From Chitinophagaceae bacterium (GTDB lineage: Bacteria > Bacteroidota > Bacteroidia > Chitinophagales > Chitinophagaceae): DNA of 64,000 nucleotides. This document shows, in pieces, positions 42,480 to 50,774 of the stretch. The first letter of the stretch is position 1, and every line of letters starts with the position of its first letter. The DNA is taken from the NCBI GenBank assembly GCA_004028795.1, contig SAIW01000008.1, forward strand, positions 1 through 64,000. The letters are read 5' to 3'. The translations under genes were made by a program, and so were the position numbers. A model generated the notes under the pieces. It ran no database searches, was not told the origin of the DNA, and saw only the letters and a list, made by a program, of their open reading frames with translations.

Positions 42480-43544
42480 TTATTCAAAATTAAAGTTAGC
42501 TAATTCCTTACAAATATTTTTCACAATTGCAGGGCCCTCATAAATAAAACCTGTCCAAACCTGTACTAAAGAAGCACCGGCATTGAGTTTTTCTTTGGCA
42601 TCTACTCCCGTAAAAATACCGCCGCTGGCAATAATGGGAATATTGTTTTGTAATTGATGATGTAAGTATTCTAAAACGGCTGTACTCCGCTGCCGTACAG
42701 GCTTTCCACTCAAACCACCCATTCCTATTTTTTCAATCTTTTGGCTTTCCGCTTTCAGCATTGAGCGTTCTATCGTTGTATTCGTTGCCACTAATCCATC
42801 TAACTTAGTTTCATAAGCTAAGGCAACAATATCATCTAATTGTTCATTGGTTAAGTCTGGTGCAATTTTTAACAACAGCGGTTTGCGTTTGGTTGTAGCG
42901 TTATTAATATGCTGTAACTCTCCAATAATTTTTTGTAAAGCATCCTTTTCCTGTAAGGCACGTAAGCCTGGTGTATTGGGGCTGCTTACATTCACTACAA
43001 AATAATCAACTACATCAAACAACTCCTTAAAACAAATTACATAATCTTTCCATGCATCTTCGTTGGTAGTTATTTTGTTTTTACCAATGTTGCCACCAAT
43101 AATGAATTTCGAATTTCGAATTTCAAATTTCGAATTTTGCCACTTTGCTAATCTTTCTTTCACAACGTCCACTCCATCATTATTAAAACCCATTCGGTTA
43201 ATTAAGGCTTTGTCTTCAGGCAAACGAAATAATCTTGGTTTATCATTTCCTGCTTGCGGTTTAGGGGTAACGGTTCCTATTTCAACAAAACCAAAACCTA
43301 ATGCTTCCAGTTCATTCAAATACAATGCATTTTTATCAAAACCGGCACCTAAACCAACAGGGTTTTTAAAATGCAAACCAAAAACCTCTTTTTCTAATGA
43401 AGGATGGTTGAATGTATAATTTGATTGAACGATTTTTTTAAGAAAGGGAACAGCACAGGCTTTCTGTAAACTGTTCATTGAGAAATGATGAGCTGCTTCG
43501 GGTTCCAGATTAAAAAGTAACTTACGTACAAGGGGGTAAATCAT
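42480..43544 (-). CDS. pyrD: Dihydroorotate dehydrogenase (quinone), class 2
   Basis: A 354-residue FMN enzyme: the N-terminal membrane-associated helix (YPLVRKLLFNLEPEAAHHF) marks class 2, then PVGLGAGFDKNA, FVEIGTVTPKPQ, NRMGFNND, VNVSSPNTPGLR (catalytic Ser) and GGIFTGVDA. It makes orotate in pyrimidine synthesis. Residues about 136-146 (NSKFEIRNSKF) are encoded by a 7-bp tandem array not expected in this family. A promoter box TATCTTTA lies 4 nt before the ATG. Confidence 0.93.
   Translation of the reverse strand: MIYPLVRKLLFNLEPEAAHHFSMNSLQKACAVPFLKKIVQSNYTFNHPSLEKEVFGLHFKNPVGLGAGFDKNALYLNELEALGFGFVEIGTVTPKPQAGNDKPRLFRLPEDKALINRMGFNNDGVDVVKERLAKWQNSKFEIRNSKFIIGGNIGKNKITTNEDAWKDYVICFKELFDVVDYFVVNVSSPNTPGLRALQEKDALQKIIGELQHINNATTKRKPLLLKIAPDLTNEQLDDIVALAYETKLDGLVATNTTIERSMLKAESQKIEKIGMGGLSGKPVRQRSTAVLEYLHHQLQNNIPIIASGGIFTGVDAKEKLNAGASLVQVWTGFIYEGPAIVKNICKELANFNFE
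43104..43138 (-). repeat. 7-bp tandem repeat inside pyrD
   Basis: On the minus strand: AATTCGA, AATTTGA, AATTCGA, AATTCGA, AATTCAT, five heptamers in a row. 35 bp cannot be in frame by itself, so flanking bases must compensate. Confidence 0.8.
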
Positions 43545-43548
43545 GCTG

Positions 43549-43556
43549 TAAAGATA
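43549..43556 (-). promoter_or_regulatory. -7 promoter box 4 nt before pyrD
   Basis: The minus strand reads TATCTTTA-CAGC-ATG. Confidence 0.45.
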
Positions 43557-43562
43557 GAGAAC

Positions 43563-43590
43563 GTGAAAGGTGAATGGTGAAACGTGAAAA
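43563..43590 (+). repeat. 7-bp tandem repeat between pyrD and the thiolase gene
   Basis: GTGAAAG, GTGAATG, GTGAAAC, GTGAAAA: four heptamers. A partly complementary stretch (GACAATTGACTTTTCAC) follows at 43616-43632. Confidence 0.7.
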
Positions 43591-43688
43591 AGATGAAAAT
43601 TAATTTTTGGCTTTTGACAATTGACTTTTCACTTAAAATAGTTGCATAAACAACTTTTTATTACATTTGATTTCTAAATACGTTTGTT

Positions 43689-44864
43689 ATGCAGGAAGCA
43701 TACATTGTTGCAGGTTACAGAACTGCGGTTGCTAAAAGTAAAAAAGGTGGTTTTCGTTTTTATCGCCCCGATGATTTGGCTGTTGAAGTCATAAAAAATT
43801 TAGCAGCTACTATTCCGCAATTAGATATTAAAAGAATTGATGATGTTATTGTGGGTAATGCTGTACCCGAAGCTGAGCAGGGTTTACAGTTCGGAAGAAT
43901 TATTGCTGCCAAAGCATTGAGTATTGAAGTACCGGGAATAACCATTAACCGTTATTGTGCCAGTGGTTTGGAAAGTATTGCAATGGCTACTGCCAAAATA
44001 AGAACAGGTATGGCTGAATGTATTATTGCCGGCGGAACAGAAAGCATGAGCCTGGTACCTACAGCAGGTTGGAAAACCGTTCCCTCTTATGAAATAGCCA
44101 AAGACGAACCTGATTATTATTTAAGCATGGGTTTAACTGCAGAAGCTGTTGCAAAAGAGTTTAATGTTAACAGAGAAGATCAGGATGAGTTTGCTTATCA
44201 CTCACACAGAAAAGCAGCGATTGCTATTAAAGAAGGCTATTTTAAAAGCGGTATTTTACCTATAACAGTTGAAGAAACTTATTTGAATGAAAAGGGTAAA
44301 AAAGCAACACGCAGTTATGTAGTAGATACAGATGAAGGTTTACGTGCAGATACTACTGTTGAGGGTTTGGCAAAACTAAAACCGGCATTTGCACAAGGTG
44401 GTTGTGTTACGGCTGGCAATAGCTCTCAAACAAGCGATGGTGCTGCATTTGTAATAGTAATGAGTGAAAGAATGGTGAATGAATTAGGGTTGAAACCTAT
44501 TGGCAGATTGGTGAACTGTGCCAGTGCAGGTGTGCATCCACGCATTATGGGTATTGGCCCTGTTGCTGCGATACCAAAAGTGTTAAAGCAAGCCAATATG
44601 AGTTTAAATGATATTGATTTAATTGAATTGAATGAAGCATTTGCATCACAGTCATTAGCTGTTATTCGTGAATTGGGTTTGAATAATGATATTGTAAATA
44701 TTAATGGCGGTGCTATTGCATTGGGCCATCCTTTAGGTTGTACAGGTGCTAAGTTGACTGTACAAATTTTAAATGATATGAAACGCCTGAATAAAAAATA
44801 CGGAATGGTTACAGCCTGTGTTGGCGGCGGACAAGGTATTGCAGGAATTATTGAGAATTTGTAA
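43689..44864 (+). CDS. Acetyl-CoA C-acyltransferase (thiolase)
   Basis: A 391-residue thiolase: acylated Cys in NRYCASGLESIAMA near residue 91, QTSDGAAFVIVMSE near 250, LNEAFASQSLAVI, GGAIALGHPLGCTGAK near 345 (catalytic His) and CVGGGQG near 381 (catalytic Cys). It cleaves 3-ketoacyl-CoA in beta-oxidation or condenses acetyl-CoA. No 3-hydroxyacyl-CoA dehydrogenase partner is adjacent. A box TACGTTTG lies 2 nt before the ATG. Confidence 0.92.
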   Translation: MQEAYIVAGYRTAVAKSKKGGFRFYRPDDLAVEVIKNLAATIPQLDIKRIDDVIVGNAVPEAEQGLQFGRIIAAKALSIEVPGITINRYCASGLESIAMATAKIRTGMAECIIAGGTESMSLVPTAGWKTVPSYEIAKDEPDYYLSMGLTAEAVAKEFNVNREDQDEFAYHSHRKAAIAIKEGYFKSGILPITVEETYLNEKGKKATRSYVVDTDEGLRADTTVEGLAKLKPAFAQGGCVTAGNSSQTSDGAAFVIVMSERMVNELGLKPIGRLVNCASAGVHPRIMGIGPVAAIPKVLKQANMSLNDIDLIELNEAFASQSLAVIRELGLNNDIVNINGGAIALGHPLGCTGAKLTVQILNDMKRLNKKYGMVTACVGGGQGIAGIIENL

Positions 44865-44878
44865 TTGATGATTATATC

Positions 44879-44899
44879 TTGTTGGTCAGCGACCAACAA
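44879..44899. repeat. Palindromic repeat, left of a small membrane protein gene
   Basis: The core GTTGGTCAGCGACCAAC is flanked by TT and AA (21 nt). Its reverse partner lies at 45381-45401, identical at 20 of 21 positions once inverted. No T-run follows it, so it is not a classic terminator. Confidence 0.7.
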
Positions 44900-44911
44900 A
44901 GACTTTAGGAG

Positions 44912-45292
44912 TTATTTTTTGTACTTTAAAATCCACTGCAAGCTATCAGGGAAAATAATTCGAAATTTTTCAAAGTCTTCAGGTGAAATTAAAAGTTCAC
45001 TATTTTTTGTTTTAGGTGAAAATAAAACTGGGAAAGTTTTTCCTATAAATAAGTTTAGCTTTTTTACATTAGTTGAGGCATTGTCAGTATATTTTTTGCC
45101 TTTGTAAATGTATTGATATTCATATTGGGGAGAACTTCTGTAACCTGTACTAATACTAATAATTTCGCCAGTCAACAAAATGCCATTATTTTTTAAATCA
45201 TTATCAAAATATTTTATGTTCCAGATAACTACACAAATGAATCCAATTAGAACAAAAAACCAAAAATATTTTTTTAGAATTTGCTTAGCCAT
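44912..45292 (-). CDS. Hypothetical single-span membrane protein
   Basis: A 126-residue protein: short basic N-terminus, one membrane span (YFWFFVLIGFICVVIW) and an extracytoplasmic beta-rich part (LLTGEIISISTGYRSSPQYEYQYIYKGKKYTDNAS), reminiscent of DUF3592-like proteins but not assignable. It stands alone and is bracketed by two inverted copies of a 21-nt palindromic repeat, which could mark a moved cassette. Confidence 0.6.
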   Translation of the reverse strand: MAKQILKKYFWFFVLIGFICVVIWNIKYFDNDLKNNGILLTGEIISISTGYRSSPQYEYQYIYKGKKYTDNASTNVKKLNLFIGKTFPVLFSPKTKNSELLISPEDFEKFRIIFPDSLQWILKYKK

Positions 45293-45380
45293 TTTTATTT
45301 ATTTTTAGAATAATGAAACATTTGGCGAAGTTCAATTTAAAATAATAAAGTACAAAAGATGAAGTTAAGTCGTCTTGCCA

Positions 45381-45401
45381 TTGTTGGTCGCTGACTAACA
45401 A
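45381..45401. repeat. Palindromic repeat, right of a small membrane protein gene
   Basis: The core GTTGGTCGCTGACTAAC; inverted relative to 44879-44899. Confidence 0.7.
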
Positions 45402-45410
45402 CAATTAAAT

Positions 45411-45449
45411 GTTCCTACTACTTTCAAAAGTACAAGTGTGCGACGCAAC
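45411..45449 (+). repeat. 39-bp dispersed element, copy H
   Basis: The last 22 nt (AGTACAAGTGTGCGACGCAA plus C) match the family; the 5' half is divergent but starts GTT and the length fits. The following AAAGTTGGTATC is shared with copy I. Confidence 0.75.
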
Positions 45450-45512
45450 AGTTGATGCTATGAAAAACTAAAGTTGGTATCAAAAAAACTACTTATTCAT
45501 TAATTAATCTGA

Positions 45513-46922
45513 CTACAAATTAATCGTTACTTCATTTTCCCAATTGGCTTTAACAACTACTTTTTTAGGCACCTGCTGCACAATTTCGGGTTGGCGTTTT
45601 AATTTATAGCTGCCTGCATCCCAAATGCCATTGCCGTTAGTATCAAACAGAATACTTATTTCATAATCGCCCGGCTTTATGAGTTTTCTGTTAAACTCAT
45701 TTCTTGTAAGCGGAACCGCTTCAATAATTTTATCCTGCTGCATAAACTGCAATACAGGCTTTTTGCTTATATCAATATTTACAAAACGCAAACGTAAAGA
45801 ACCATAATCGGTTTCTTTTTTTGTAATGAATTTAAGCGTATCAGATTTTAATAAACCAACATTGTTGGTATCTGCCACTGCATCTTTCGGAATAATTACA
45901 CGAAACTGTTTTTCTTCTTTCCAGTTATAACTGAAAGTAATTTTTGTTTTAGTTGAATCAACCGTAAAAACATAACCACTGATGGGTTTATAAAAAGTAT
46001 CTGTTAATATAATTCTTGCACTGTCAATTTTTTTTAATTGCCTGTTGAACTCTAACTGAAAACTTTTAATTAAATCCTGCTGACCGTTATCTAACGAAGT
46101 TGTAAAACGCAATCTGTTATCGCCTGATTTATTATTTCTTGGCTGACCGATGTTTGATGAAGCAGAGCCTTGCTTTTCTTTTTTCTTCGCTTCCTGATAA
46201 GCATAAAAAGTTTCTGCCTTGGTTGAATCTGAAACTTCAACTGTATGATCTAAGAAGCCGAACATTTTTAAACTGTCATTATATTTTTTTTCATAACCGT
46301 TCTCAATAACAAAAGCATTAAATGTGCCTTTGGGTAAATGTTTAAAAACAAATCTTCCTTTATTATCAAGCCTTGCATAATAACGCGGATTGGTTTTAAC
46401 AACAGCAGTATCATTTAAAATATTATACAGCGTTACAATTAAGGTGCTGTCTGTTTTTCCTGTTTCTGCTAATATTACTTTTCCGCTGAAACTATTGTTA
46501 TCAATAGTATTACCGGTTGAAAAAACATAAGTAAAATTTTTGGCTACATTGCCTTCATTAACATCTTTAACAGCATTACCAAAGTTTAAAGAATAGGTAG
46601 TATTAGGCTCTAAAGAATCCCGCAGTTTAATTGTTACATTTTTTAATTTATAATCTACGATTGGAGATTGCTTGGGGTTAGGAGAAACAATTAATTGTTG
46701 TTGGGCATCTTTTACTTCAACGTACTCATTAAACGTTAATATAATTCTGTTGGTGTTTACATTGGTTGCAGAATCTTTTGGTAATGATGCTATTAAAACA
46801 GGCGGTATAGTATCTCTTGCACCACCACCCGGCGGAATAATATTAGCACAACCTGTATCGCAGATGGATATAATTGTAGCTAAGAGTAAAATGAATAGAC
46901 TGTTTAGTAAAACTTTGCTCAT
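45513..46922 (-). CDS. Ig-like-domain lipoprotein (SbsA/Big_5 type)
   Basis: A 469-residue protein with an N-terminal hydrophobic signal and the Cys of ICDTGC (lipidation likely at the second), then GGGARDTIPPVLIASLPKDS and a Big_5 Ig-like domain (NRIILTFNEYVEVKDAQQQL, NTTYSLNFGNAVKDVNEG), further beta domains and a C-terminal module with FDTNGNGIWDAGSY, a calcium-loop-like stretch. Such proteins are common surface or periplasmic lipoproteins in Bacteroidota; the function is unknown. Confidence 0.8.
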   Translation of the reverse strand: MSKVLLNSLFILLLATIISICDTGCANIIPPGGGARDTIPPVLIASLPKDSATNVNTNRIILTFNEYVEVKDAQQQLIVSPNPKQSPIVDYKLKNVTIKLRDSLEPNTTYSLNFGNAVKDVNEGNVAKNFTYVFSTGNTIDNNSFSGKVILAETGKTDSTLIVTLYNILNDTAVVKTNPRYYARLDNKGRFVFKHLPKGTFNAFVIENGYEKKYNDSLKMFGFLDHTVEVSDSTKAETFYAYQEAKKKEKQGSASSNIGQPRNNKSGDNRLRFTTSLDNGQQDLIKSFQLEFNRQLKKIDSARIILTDTFYKPISGYVFTVDSTKTKITFSYNWKEEKQFRVIIPKDAVADTNNVGLLKSDTLKFITKKETDYGSLRLRFVNIDISKKPVLQFMQQDKIIEAVPLTRNEFNRKLIKPGDYEISILFDTNGNGIWDAGSYKLKRQPEIVQQVPKKVVVKANWENEVTINL

Positions 46923-46973
46923 TATATTAAAATGATTACAAACATACTTGTATTAATCTTTAGAACTTGTTAA

Positions 46974-49900
46974 TCAAATTTCTTCTTCATTCAAATCATT
47001 TAACTCAACAGTTAATTGATTGTTCTTAACAAAATTGCACCAATGGCAATCTTCTTTACCGCAGCCGGTATAAAAATCTCTATCCTGAATTTTTTGCCAA
47101 ACACTTGTTATTTGCTGCGTAACTGTTTCAATATCGGGTGGCGTAATAATTAGTTTCTCTTTTTTATAAGCTTTCTTTTTATCAGGTTCAATAAAATCAA
47201 ATTCTGTACTGATAACTTTCCAATCTTTCTGTTCGTAATTATCAACTAATATTTTATAAAATACAGCCTGCCTCCAGTAATCGCCGCCATTGGGTTCTTT
47301 CTCATTCGGTGCTTTTAATTTGGCTAATGCTTTTTCAAAATCACCTGTTTTATAGTCAACCACATTTACTGCTTTGCCGTCAAACTCAAGCTTATCTAAT
47401 TTGCCTTTTAGCGGAACACCTTTTACCACCACATTTTTTATGCTTCTTTCTATGGCAACAATTTTATTGAACGAGTTGATATGTGTATCGTAGTAATTGC
47501 TTAATACTTCTTCACCGTATTCTATTCTTCTTGCAAATTGTTCTTTGGTAAAATGTTCTCTGTTGCGTTGCATGTACCAATTAAAATCCTGAATGAATTG
47601 TTGTTGGGAAGGAAATTGATTGTCTGCATTTTTTTGCATTTTTTCAAATAAACATTGTAATGCATAATGCACGGCACTTCCAAAAACAGTAGCTTCATTT
47701 TTACCGGAAGGAACATGTATTAAATTCTGATAATAAAACTGTAACGGGCATTTTAAATAATTGTTGAGGGCTGTTACATTCATTGTAAACTTCTCTAATA
47801 ACCTGCTTATTAAATCTTCTTCCGTTTTTTCAATTTCTGGATTGGTATTGTTATTTAAGATTAATAGTTGAAAATCTGTTAAGGCTTCAATATCAAAGAA
47901 CACTTTTTCTGTTTTTAAATCCTGTTCCTGTATTAATTCTGCAATAAACATACTGGGCTCTAATTCCTTTCCATCGTCTTTAAACCTGCAGTATGATATT
48001 GCTAAATCTGTTTCTGCTCTTGTTATTGCTACATAAAAAAGCCTTCTTAATTCTTCTTCATCTTTTTGTTTTGGTTGAGAAACAAACATGGTATCAGGAA
48101 AGCTGTAACCGCCGCCCGGCTTACGTTTCTTCTCCCAATTATTACTATTACATCCGGCAAAAAATACATACTTAAACTCTAAACCTTTACTGCCATGAGC
48201 AGTTAATAAATTCACACCTTTATCGCTTCCGCTTATTTGAACAAAAGGTAATGCAATACCTTCTTTCTGCATTAGCTCAATGGTATTAACCAACGCTTGT
48301 AATTGCAATGATGGGTTACGCCTTGTTTCTTCTTTTACAAAATCAAACACGGCAGTTATAATTTGCAATTGATAATGTTTATCGCTGCTGTTAATAGTGT
48401 GCGTTAGTAAACCTGTGTTTTTTAAAATATGTTCTAATAATGTTTGAACAGTTACGTTGACTGCATCGGCAATTAATTGTTCTATAACAGCAGATGCTTT
48501 TTTTAGTTGTTCGTTGAAGGGTAAACTGAATAAATCTTTAGCAGGTGCATTGGCTTTATCGAACAATAATTTTCTGAGTGAAGTTTTGTTTTCACCAAAT
48601 TGCCTTTCAGCAACTTCAACACTCAACTTTGCAATTTCTATTGGTGGAATATTGAACCAGTTGAAGTGTAATATTTCGAACAACATTTCATCACCGCCAT
48701 ACGGAATATCATGCTCTGCTGCTATATATTTAAAGAGCAGAATAATTTTCTGTGCTAAAGGAATATCAAAAATATTGATGCTTCTTTTACTGTAAACAGG
48801 AATATTTTTCAGTTTAAAAAATTGCGATAACTCTTCACCATATTTATTCTCTTTATAAATTATACCGATACTGCCTGCGGGAATGCCTTGCTGTATAAGC
48901 TTTTCAGCTTCTAATACAATGCCTGCCATTTCCTGCTTTTGTGTTTCATATTCTTTAATAACAGGATGCTTGCTGATGGAATTAATTTTTGTATTGGCAG
49001 CAACTAATTCTTTACTTAAGCCTTTAATTTTTTTAACTAAGCGTTCTTCGTTTTTATCTATAATAATTTTTGAAGCATTTAAAATGGGTTGTGTAGAACG
49101 ATAGTTGTTGGTTAATACAACAGTTAATAAATCTTTGGCATAGCTTTCTGCAAAGAGCTCCATGTTTTCAATATTGGCACCCTGAAAGCGGTAAATACTC
49201 TGGTCATCATCACCTACCACAAACACATTCGGTTTATCCCAATAATTAATTAATAGCTCAACCAATTTGTTTTGTGTTCCACTGGTATCCTGATATTCAT
49301 CCACCAAAATGTATAAATATTGTTCCTGATAGCGGCGTAATAAACCTGCTTGTCCGGCATGCTGGTTTTCATTTTCAGCAAATGCTTTCAACACCCAGAT
49401 AATCATATCATCAAAATCATAACGGTTGTTTCTCCGCATCAATTGCTGAAATTTATCAAACTCGTTGACTGCTGCACGCAGTTTTTCCATCTTCTCTTTT
49501 TCTTCGGCAATCTTATCCGTTCTTACATCACCTTTCTTAAATTCTTTTACTGCACGTTTAGCAATGTATTCATCTCTGTTCGGCAAATCGTTAATGTATT
49601 CATCAATCTTCTGATTGATAAATTCCGGAGACCAACCTTCACGTTTCATGTTGCTGAACAATTGCTGAAGATTGTTTATTTCAAAATACACATCGCCTCT
49701 GTATCTTTTTAAAGGATGATTTTTAGGGAAGGCATCAATTAATTTTTTAAAGAGTTCCGTTCTTTCTAAATCACTAATCGGGTCAAGCGAAGTCTTTTCA
49801 AACAAACTCAAATTATCCTGAATAACATCATTACAAAAAGAATGAAATGTATGAATGTGTACTTTGTATGCATCGCTGCCGATAAAACTTAACAAACGTT

Positions 49901-50132
49901 TACGCATGGCAACAGTGCCGGCATCAGTATAAGTTAAGCATAAAATATTTTCAGGAAGTGTATCTGTATCTAACAAAATTTTTCCAATGCGTGCAGAAAG
50001 AATTTGCGTTTTGCCTGTACCTGGCCCTGCAATAACCATAACCGGTCCTTCAATGGTATCAACAGCTCTGCGTTGCTGCTCATTAAGATTATTATAAACA
50101 GCATTAAATTTTTCCCTGAAATCTTTTGGCAT
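46974..50132 (-). CDS. UvrD/RecB-like helicase with C-terminal PD-(D/E)XK nuclease and Fe-S cluster
   Basis: A 1052-residue protein. Superfamily-1 motifs: VIAGPGTGKT near residue 32, LVDEYQDTSG near 276, GDDDQSIYRFQGA near 301, LTAHGSKGLEFKYVFFAG near 635 and VAITRAETDLAISY near 697. The C-terminus has a RecB-type nuclease with LDKLEFDG and VVDYKTGD, and four Cys placed for a 4Fe-4S cluster (KCPLQFYY near 790; GCGKEDCHWC near 1030), like AddB/AdnA nucleases. It probably processes DNA ends. No partner subunit is adjacent. A promoter box TATCTTTG lies 4 nt before the ATG. Confidence 0.9.
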   Translation of the reverse strand: MPKDFREKFNAVYNNLNEQQRRAVDTIEGPVMVIAGPGTGKTQILSARIGKILLDTDTLPENILCLTYTDAGTVAMRKRLLSFIGSDAYKVHIHTFHSFCNDVIQDNLSLFEKTSLDPISDLERTELFKKLIDAFPKNHPLKRYRGDVYFEINNLQQLFSNMKREGWSPEFINQKIDEYINDLPNRDEYIAKRAVKEFKKGDVRTDKIAEEKEKMEKLRAAVNEFDKFQQLMRRNNRYDFDDMIIWVLKAFAENENQHAGQAGLLRRYQEQYLYILVDEYQDTSGTQNKLVELLINYWDKPNVFVVGDDDQSIYRFQGANIENMELFAESYAKDLLTVVLTNNYRSTQPILNASKIIIDKNEERLVKKIKGLSKELVAANTKINSISKHPVIKEYETQKQEMAGIVLEAEKLIQQGIPAGSIGIIYKENKYGEELSQFFKLKNIPVYSKRSINIFDIPLAQKIILLFKYIAAEHDIPYGGDEMLFEILHFNWFNIPPIEIAKLSVEVAERQFGENKTSLRKLLFDKANAPAKDLFSLPFNEQLKKASAVIEQLIADAVNVTVQTLLEHILKNTGLLTHTINSSDKHYQLQIITAVFDFVKEETRRNPSLQLQALVNTIELMQKEGIALPFVQISGSDKGVNLLTAHGSKGLEFKYVFFAGCNSNNWEKKRKPGGGYSFPDTMFVSQPKQKDEEELRRLFYVAITRAETDLAISYCRFKDDGKELEPSMFIAELIQEQDLKTEKVFFDIEALTDFQLLILNNNTNPEIEKTEEDLISRLLEKFTMNVTALNNYLKCPLQFYYQNLIHVPSGKNEATVFGSAVHYALQCLFEKMQKNADNQFPSQQQFIQDFNWYMQRNREHFTKEQFARRIEYGEEVLSNYYDTHINSFNKIVAIERSIKNVVVKGVPLKGKLDKLEFDGKAVNVVDYKTGDFEKALAKLKAPNEKEPNGGDYWRQAVFYKILVDNYEQKDWKVISTEFDFIEPDKKKAYKKEKLIITPPDIETVTQQITSVWQKIQDRDFYTGCGKEDCHWCNFVKNNQLTVELNDLNEEEI

Positions 50133-50136
50133 GTTT

Positions 50137-50144
50137 CAAAGATA
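50137..50144 (-). promoter_or_regulatory. -7 promoter box 4 nt before the helicase-nuclease gene
   Basis: The minus strand reads TATCTTTG-AAAC-ATG, a perfect match to TAnnTTTG. Confidence 0.55.
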
Positions 50145-50182
50145 GATTGTAAACCTTTTTAATGCACCATTGTTGTTATGGT

Positions 50183-50653
50183 ATGAGTAAAGTGTATTCC
50201 ATTAAAACTGTTCAGCAAATTCCTGCAGATATAGATGCAGTGTGGGAATTCTTCAGTAACCCTGCTAATTTAAAAGATATAACACCTTCATCGCTTGGGT
50301 TTAATATTATTTCCAAACATCATGGAACTGTAATGTACCCCGGACAGATTATTGAATATAAAGTATCTCCATTGTTGGGTATTCCTTTGTATTGGATGAC
50401 GGAGATTACACATGTACAGCCAAAACAGTTTTTTGTTGATGAACAACGTTACGGCCCTTACAGTATGTGGCATCATCAACATCACTTTAAATTAATTGAT
50501 GGTGGTGTGGAGATGACGGATATTGTACATTATAAAATTCCTTTTTGGATATTGGGAGATATTGCCAATACTTTATTTGTGAAGCAACAACTGCAACAGA
50601 TTTTTGATTTTCGCTTTAAAGCCTGTGAAGCAAAATTTGGTCAATGGAAGTAA
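50183..50653 (+). CDS. SRPBCC (START-like) family protein
   Basis: A 156-residue single-domain protein: KTVQQIPADIDAVWEFFSNP opens the fold, then GIPLYWMTEITHVQPKQFF, SMWHHQHHFKLIDGGVEM and a final helix. It resembles cyclase/dehydrase-like SRPBCC proteins of Bacteroidota, ligand unknown. The ATG at 50183 (MSKVYSIKTV) is preferred over 50162, which adds a Cys/His-rich leader without family match. Confidence 0.75.
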   Translation: MSKVYSIKTVQQIPADIDAVWEFFSNPANLKDITPSSLGFNIISKHHGTVMYPGQIIEYKVSPLLGIPLYWMTEITHVQPKQFFVDEQRYGPYSMWHHQHHFKLIDGGVEMTDIVHYKIPFWILGDIANTLFVKQQLQQIFDFRFKACEAKFGQWK

Positions 50654-50710
50654 ATGTCAATGCAAAATTGAGTTCTTGTTCAGCAAGTAATTTAATATTA
50701 ACGAACTGAA

Positions 50711-50765
50711 AAGATTTCCCGGCACAGCTTGACCCGACTTAATTCGGGGAACCCTCGGAATGACG
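50711..50765 (-). repeat. Diverged half of the 87-bp palindromic element
   Basis: On the minus strand it starts CGTCATTCCGAGGGTTCC and ends GGGAAATCTT; inside lies CCCGA-N6-TCGGG. The outer bases match the ends of the elements at 19996 and 30221, but only one arm is present. Confidence 0.55.
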
Positions 50766-50774
50766 ATTAATAAA

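Noticed and set aside
44879-44899. A transcription terminator after the thiolase gene
   Set aside because: The hairpin is good but no T-run follows on either strand; the inverted partner at 45381 suggests a repeat instead.
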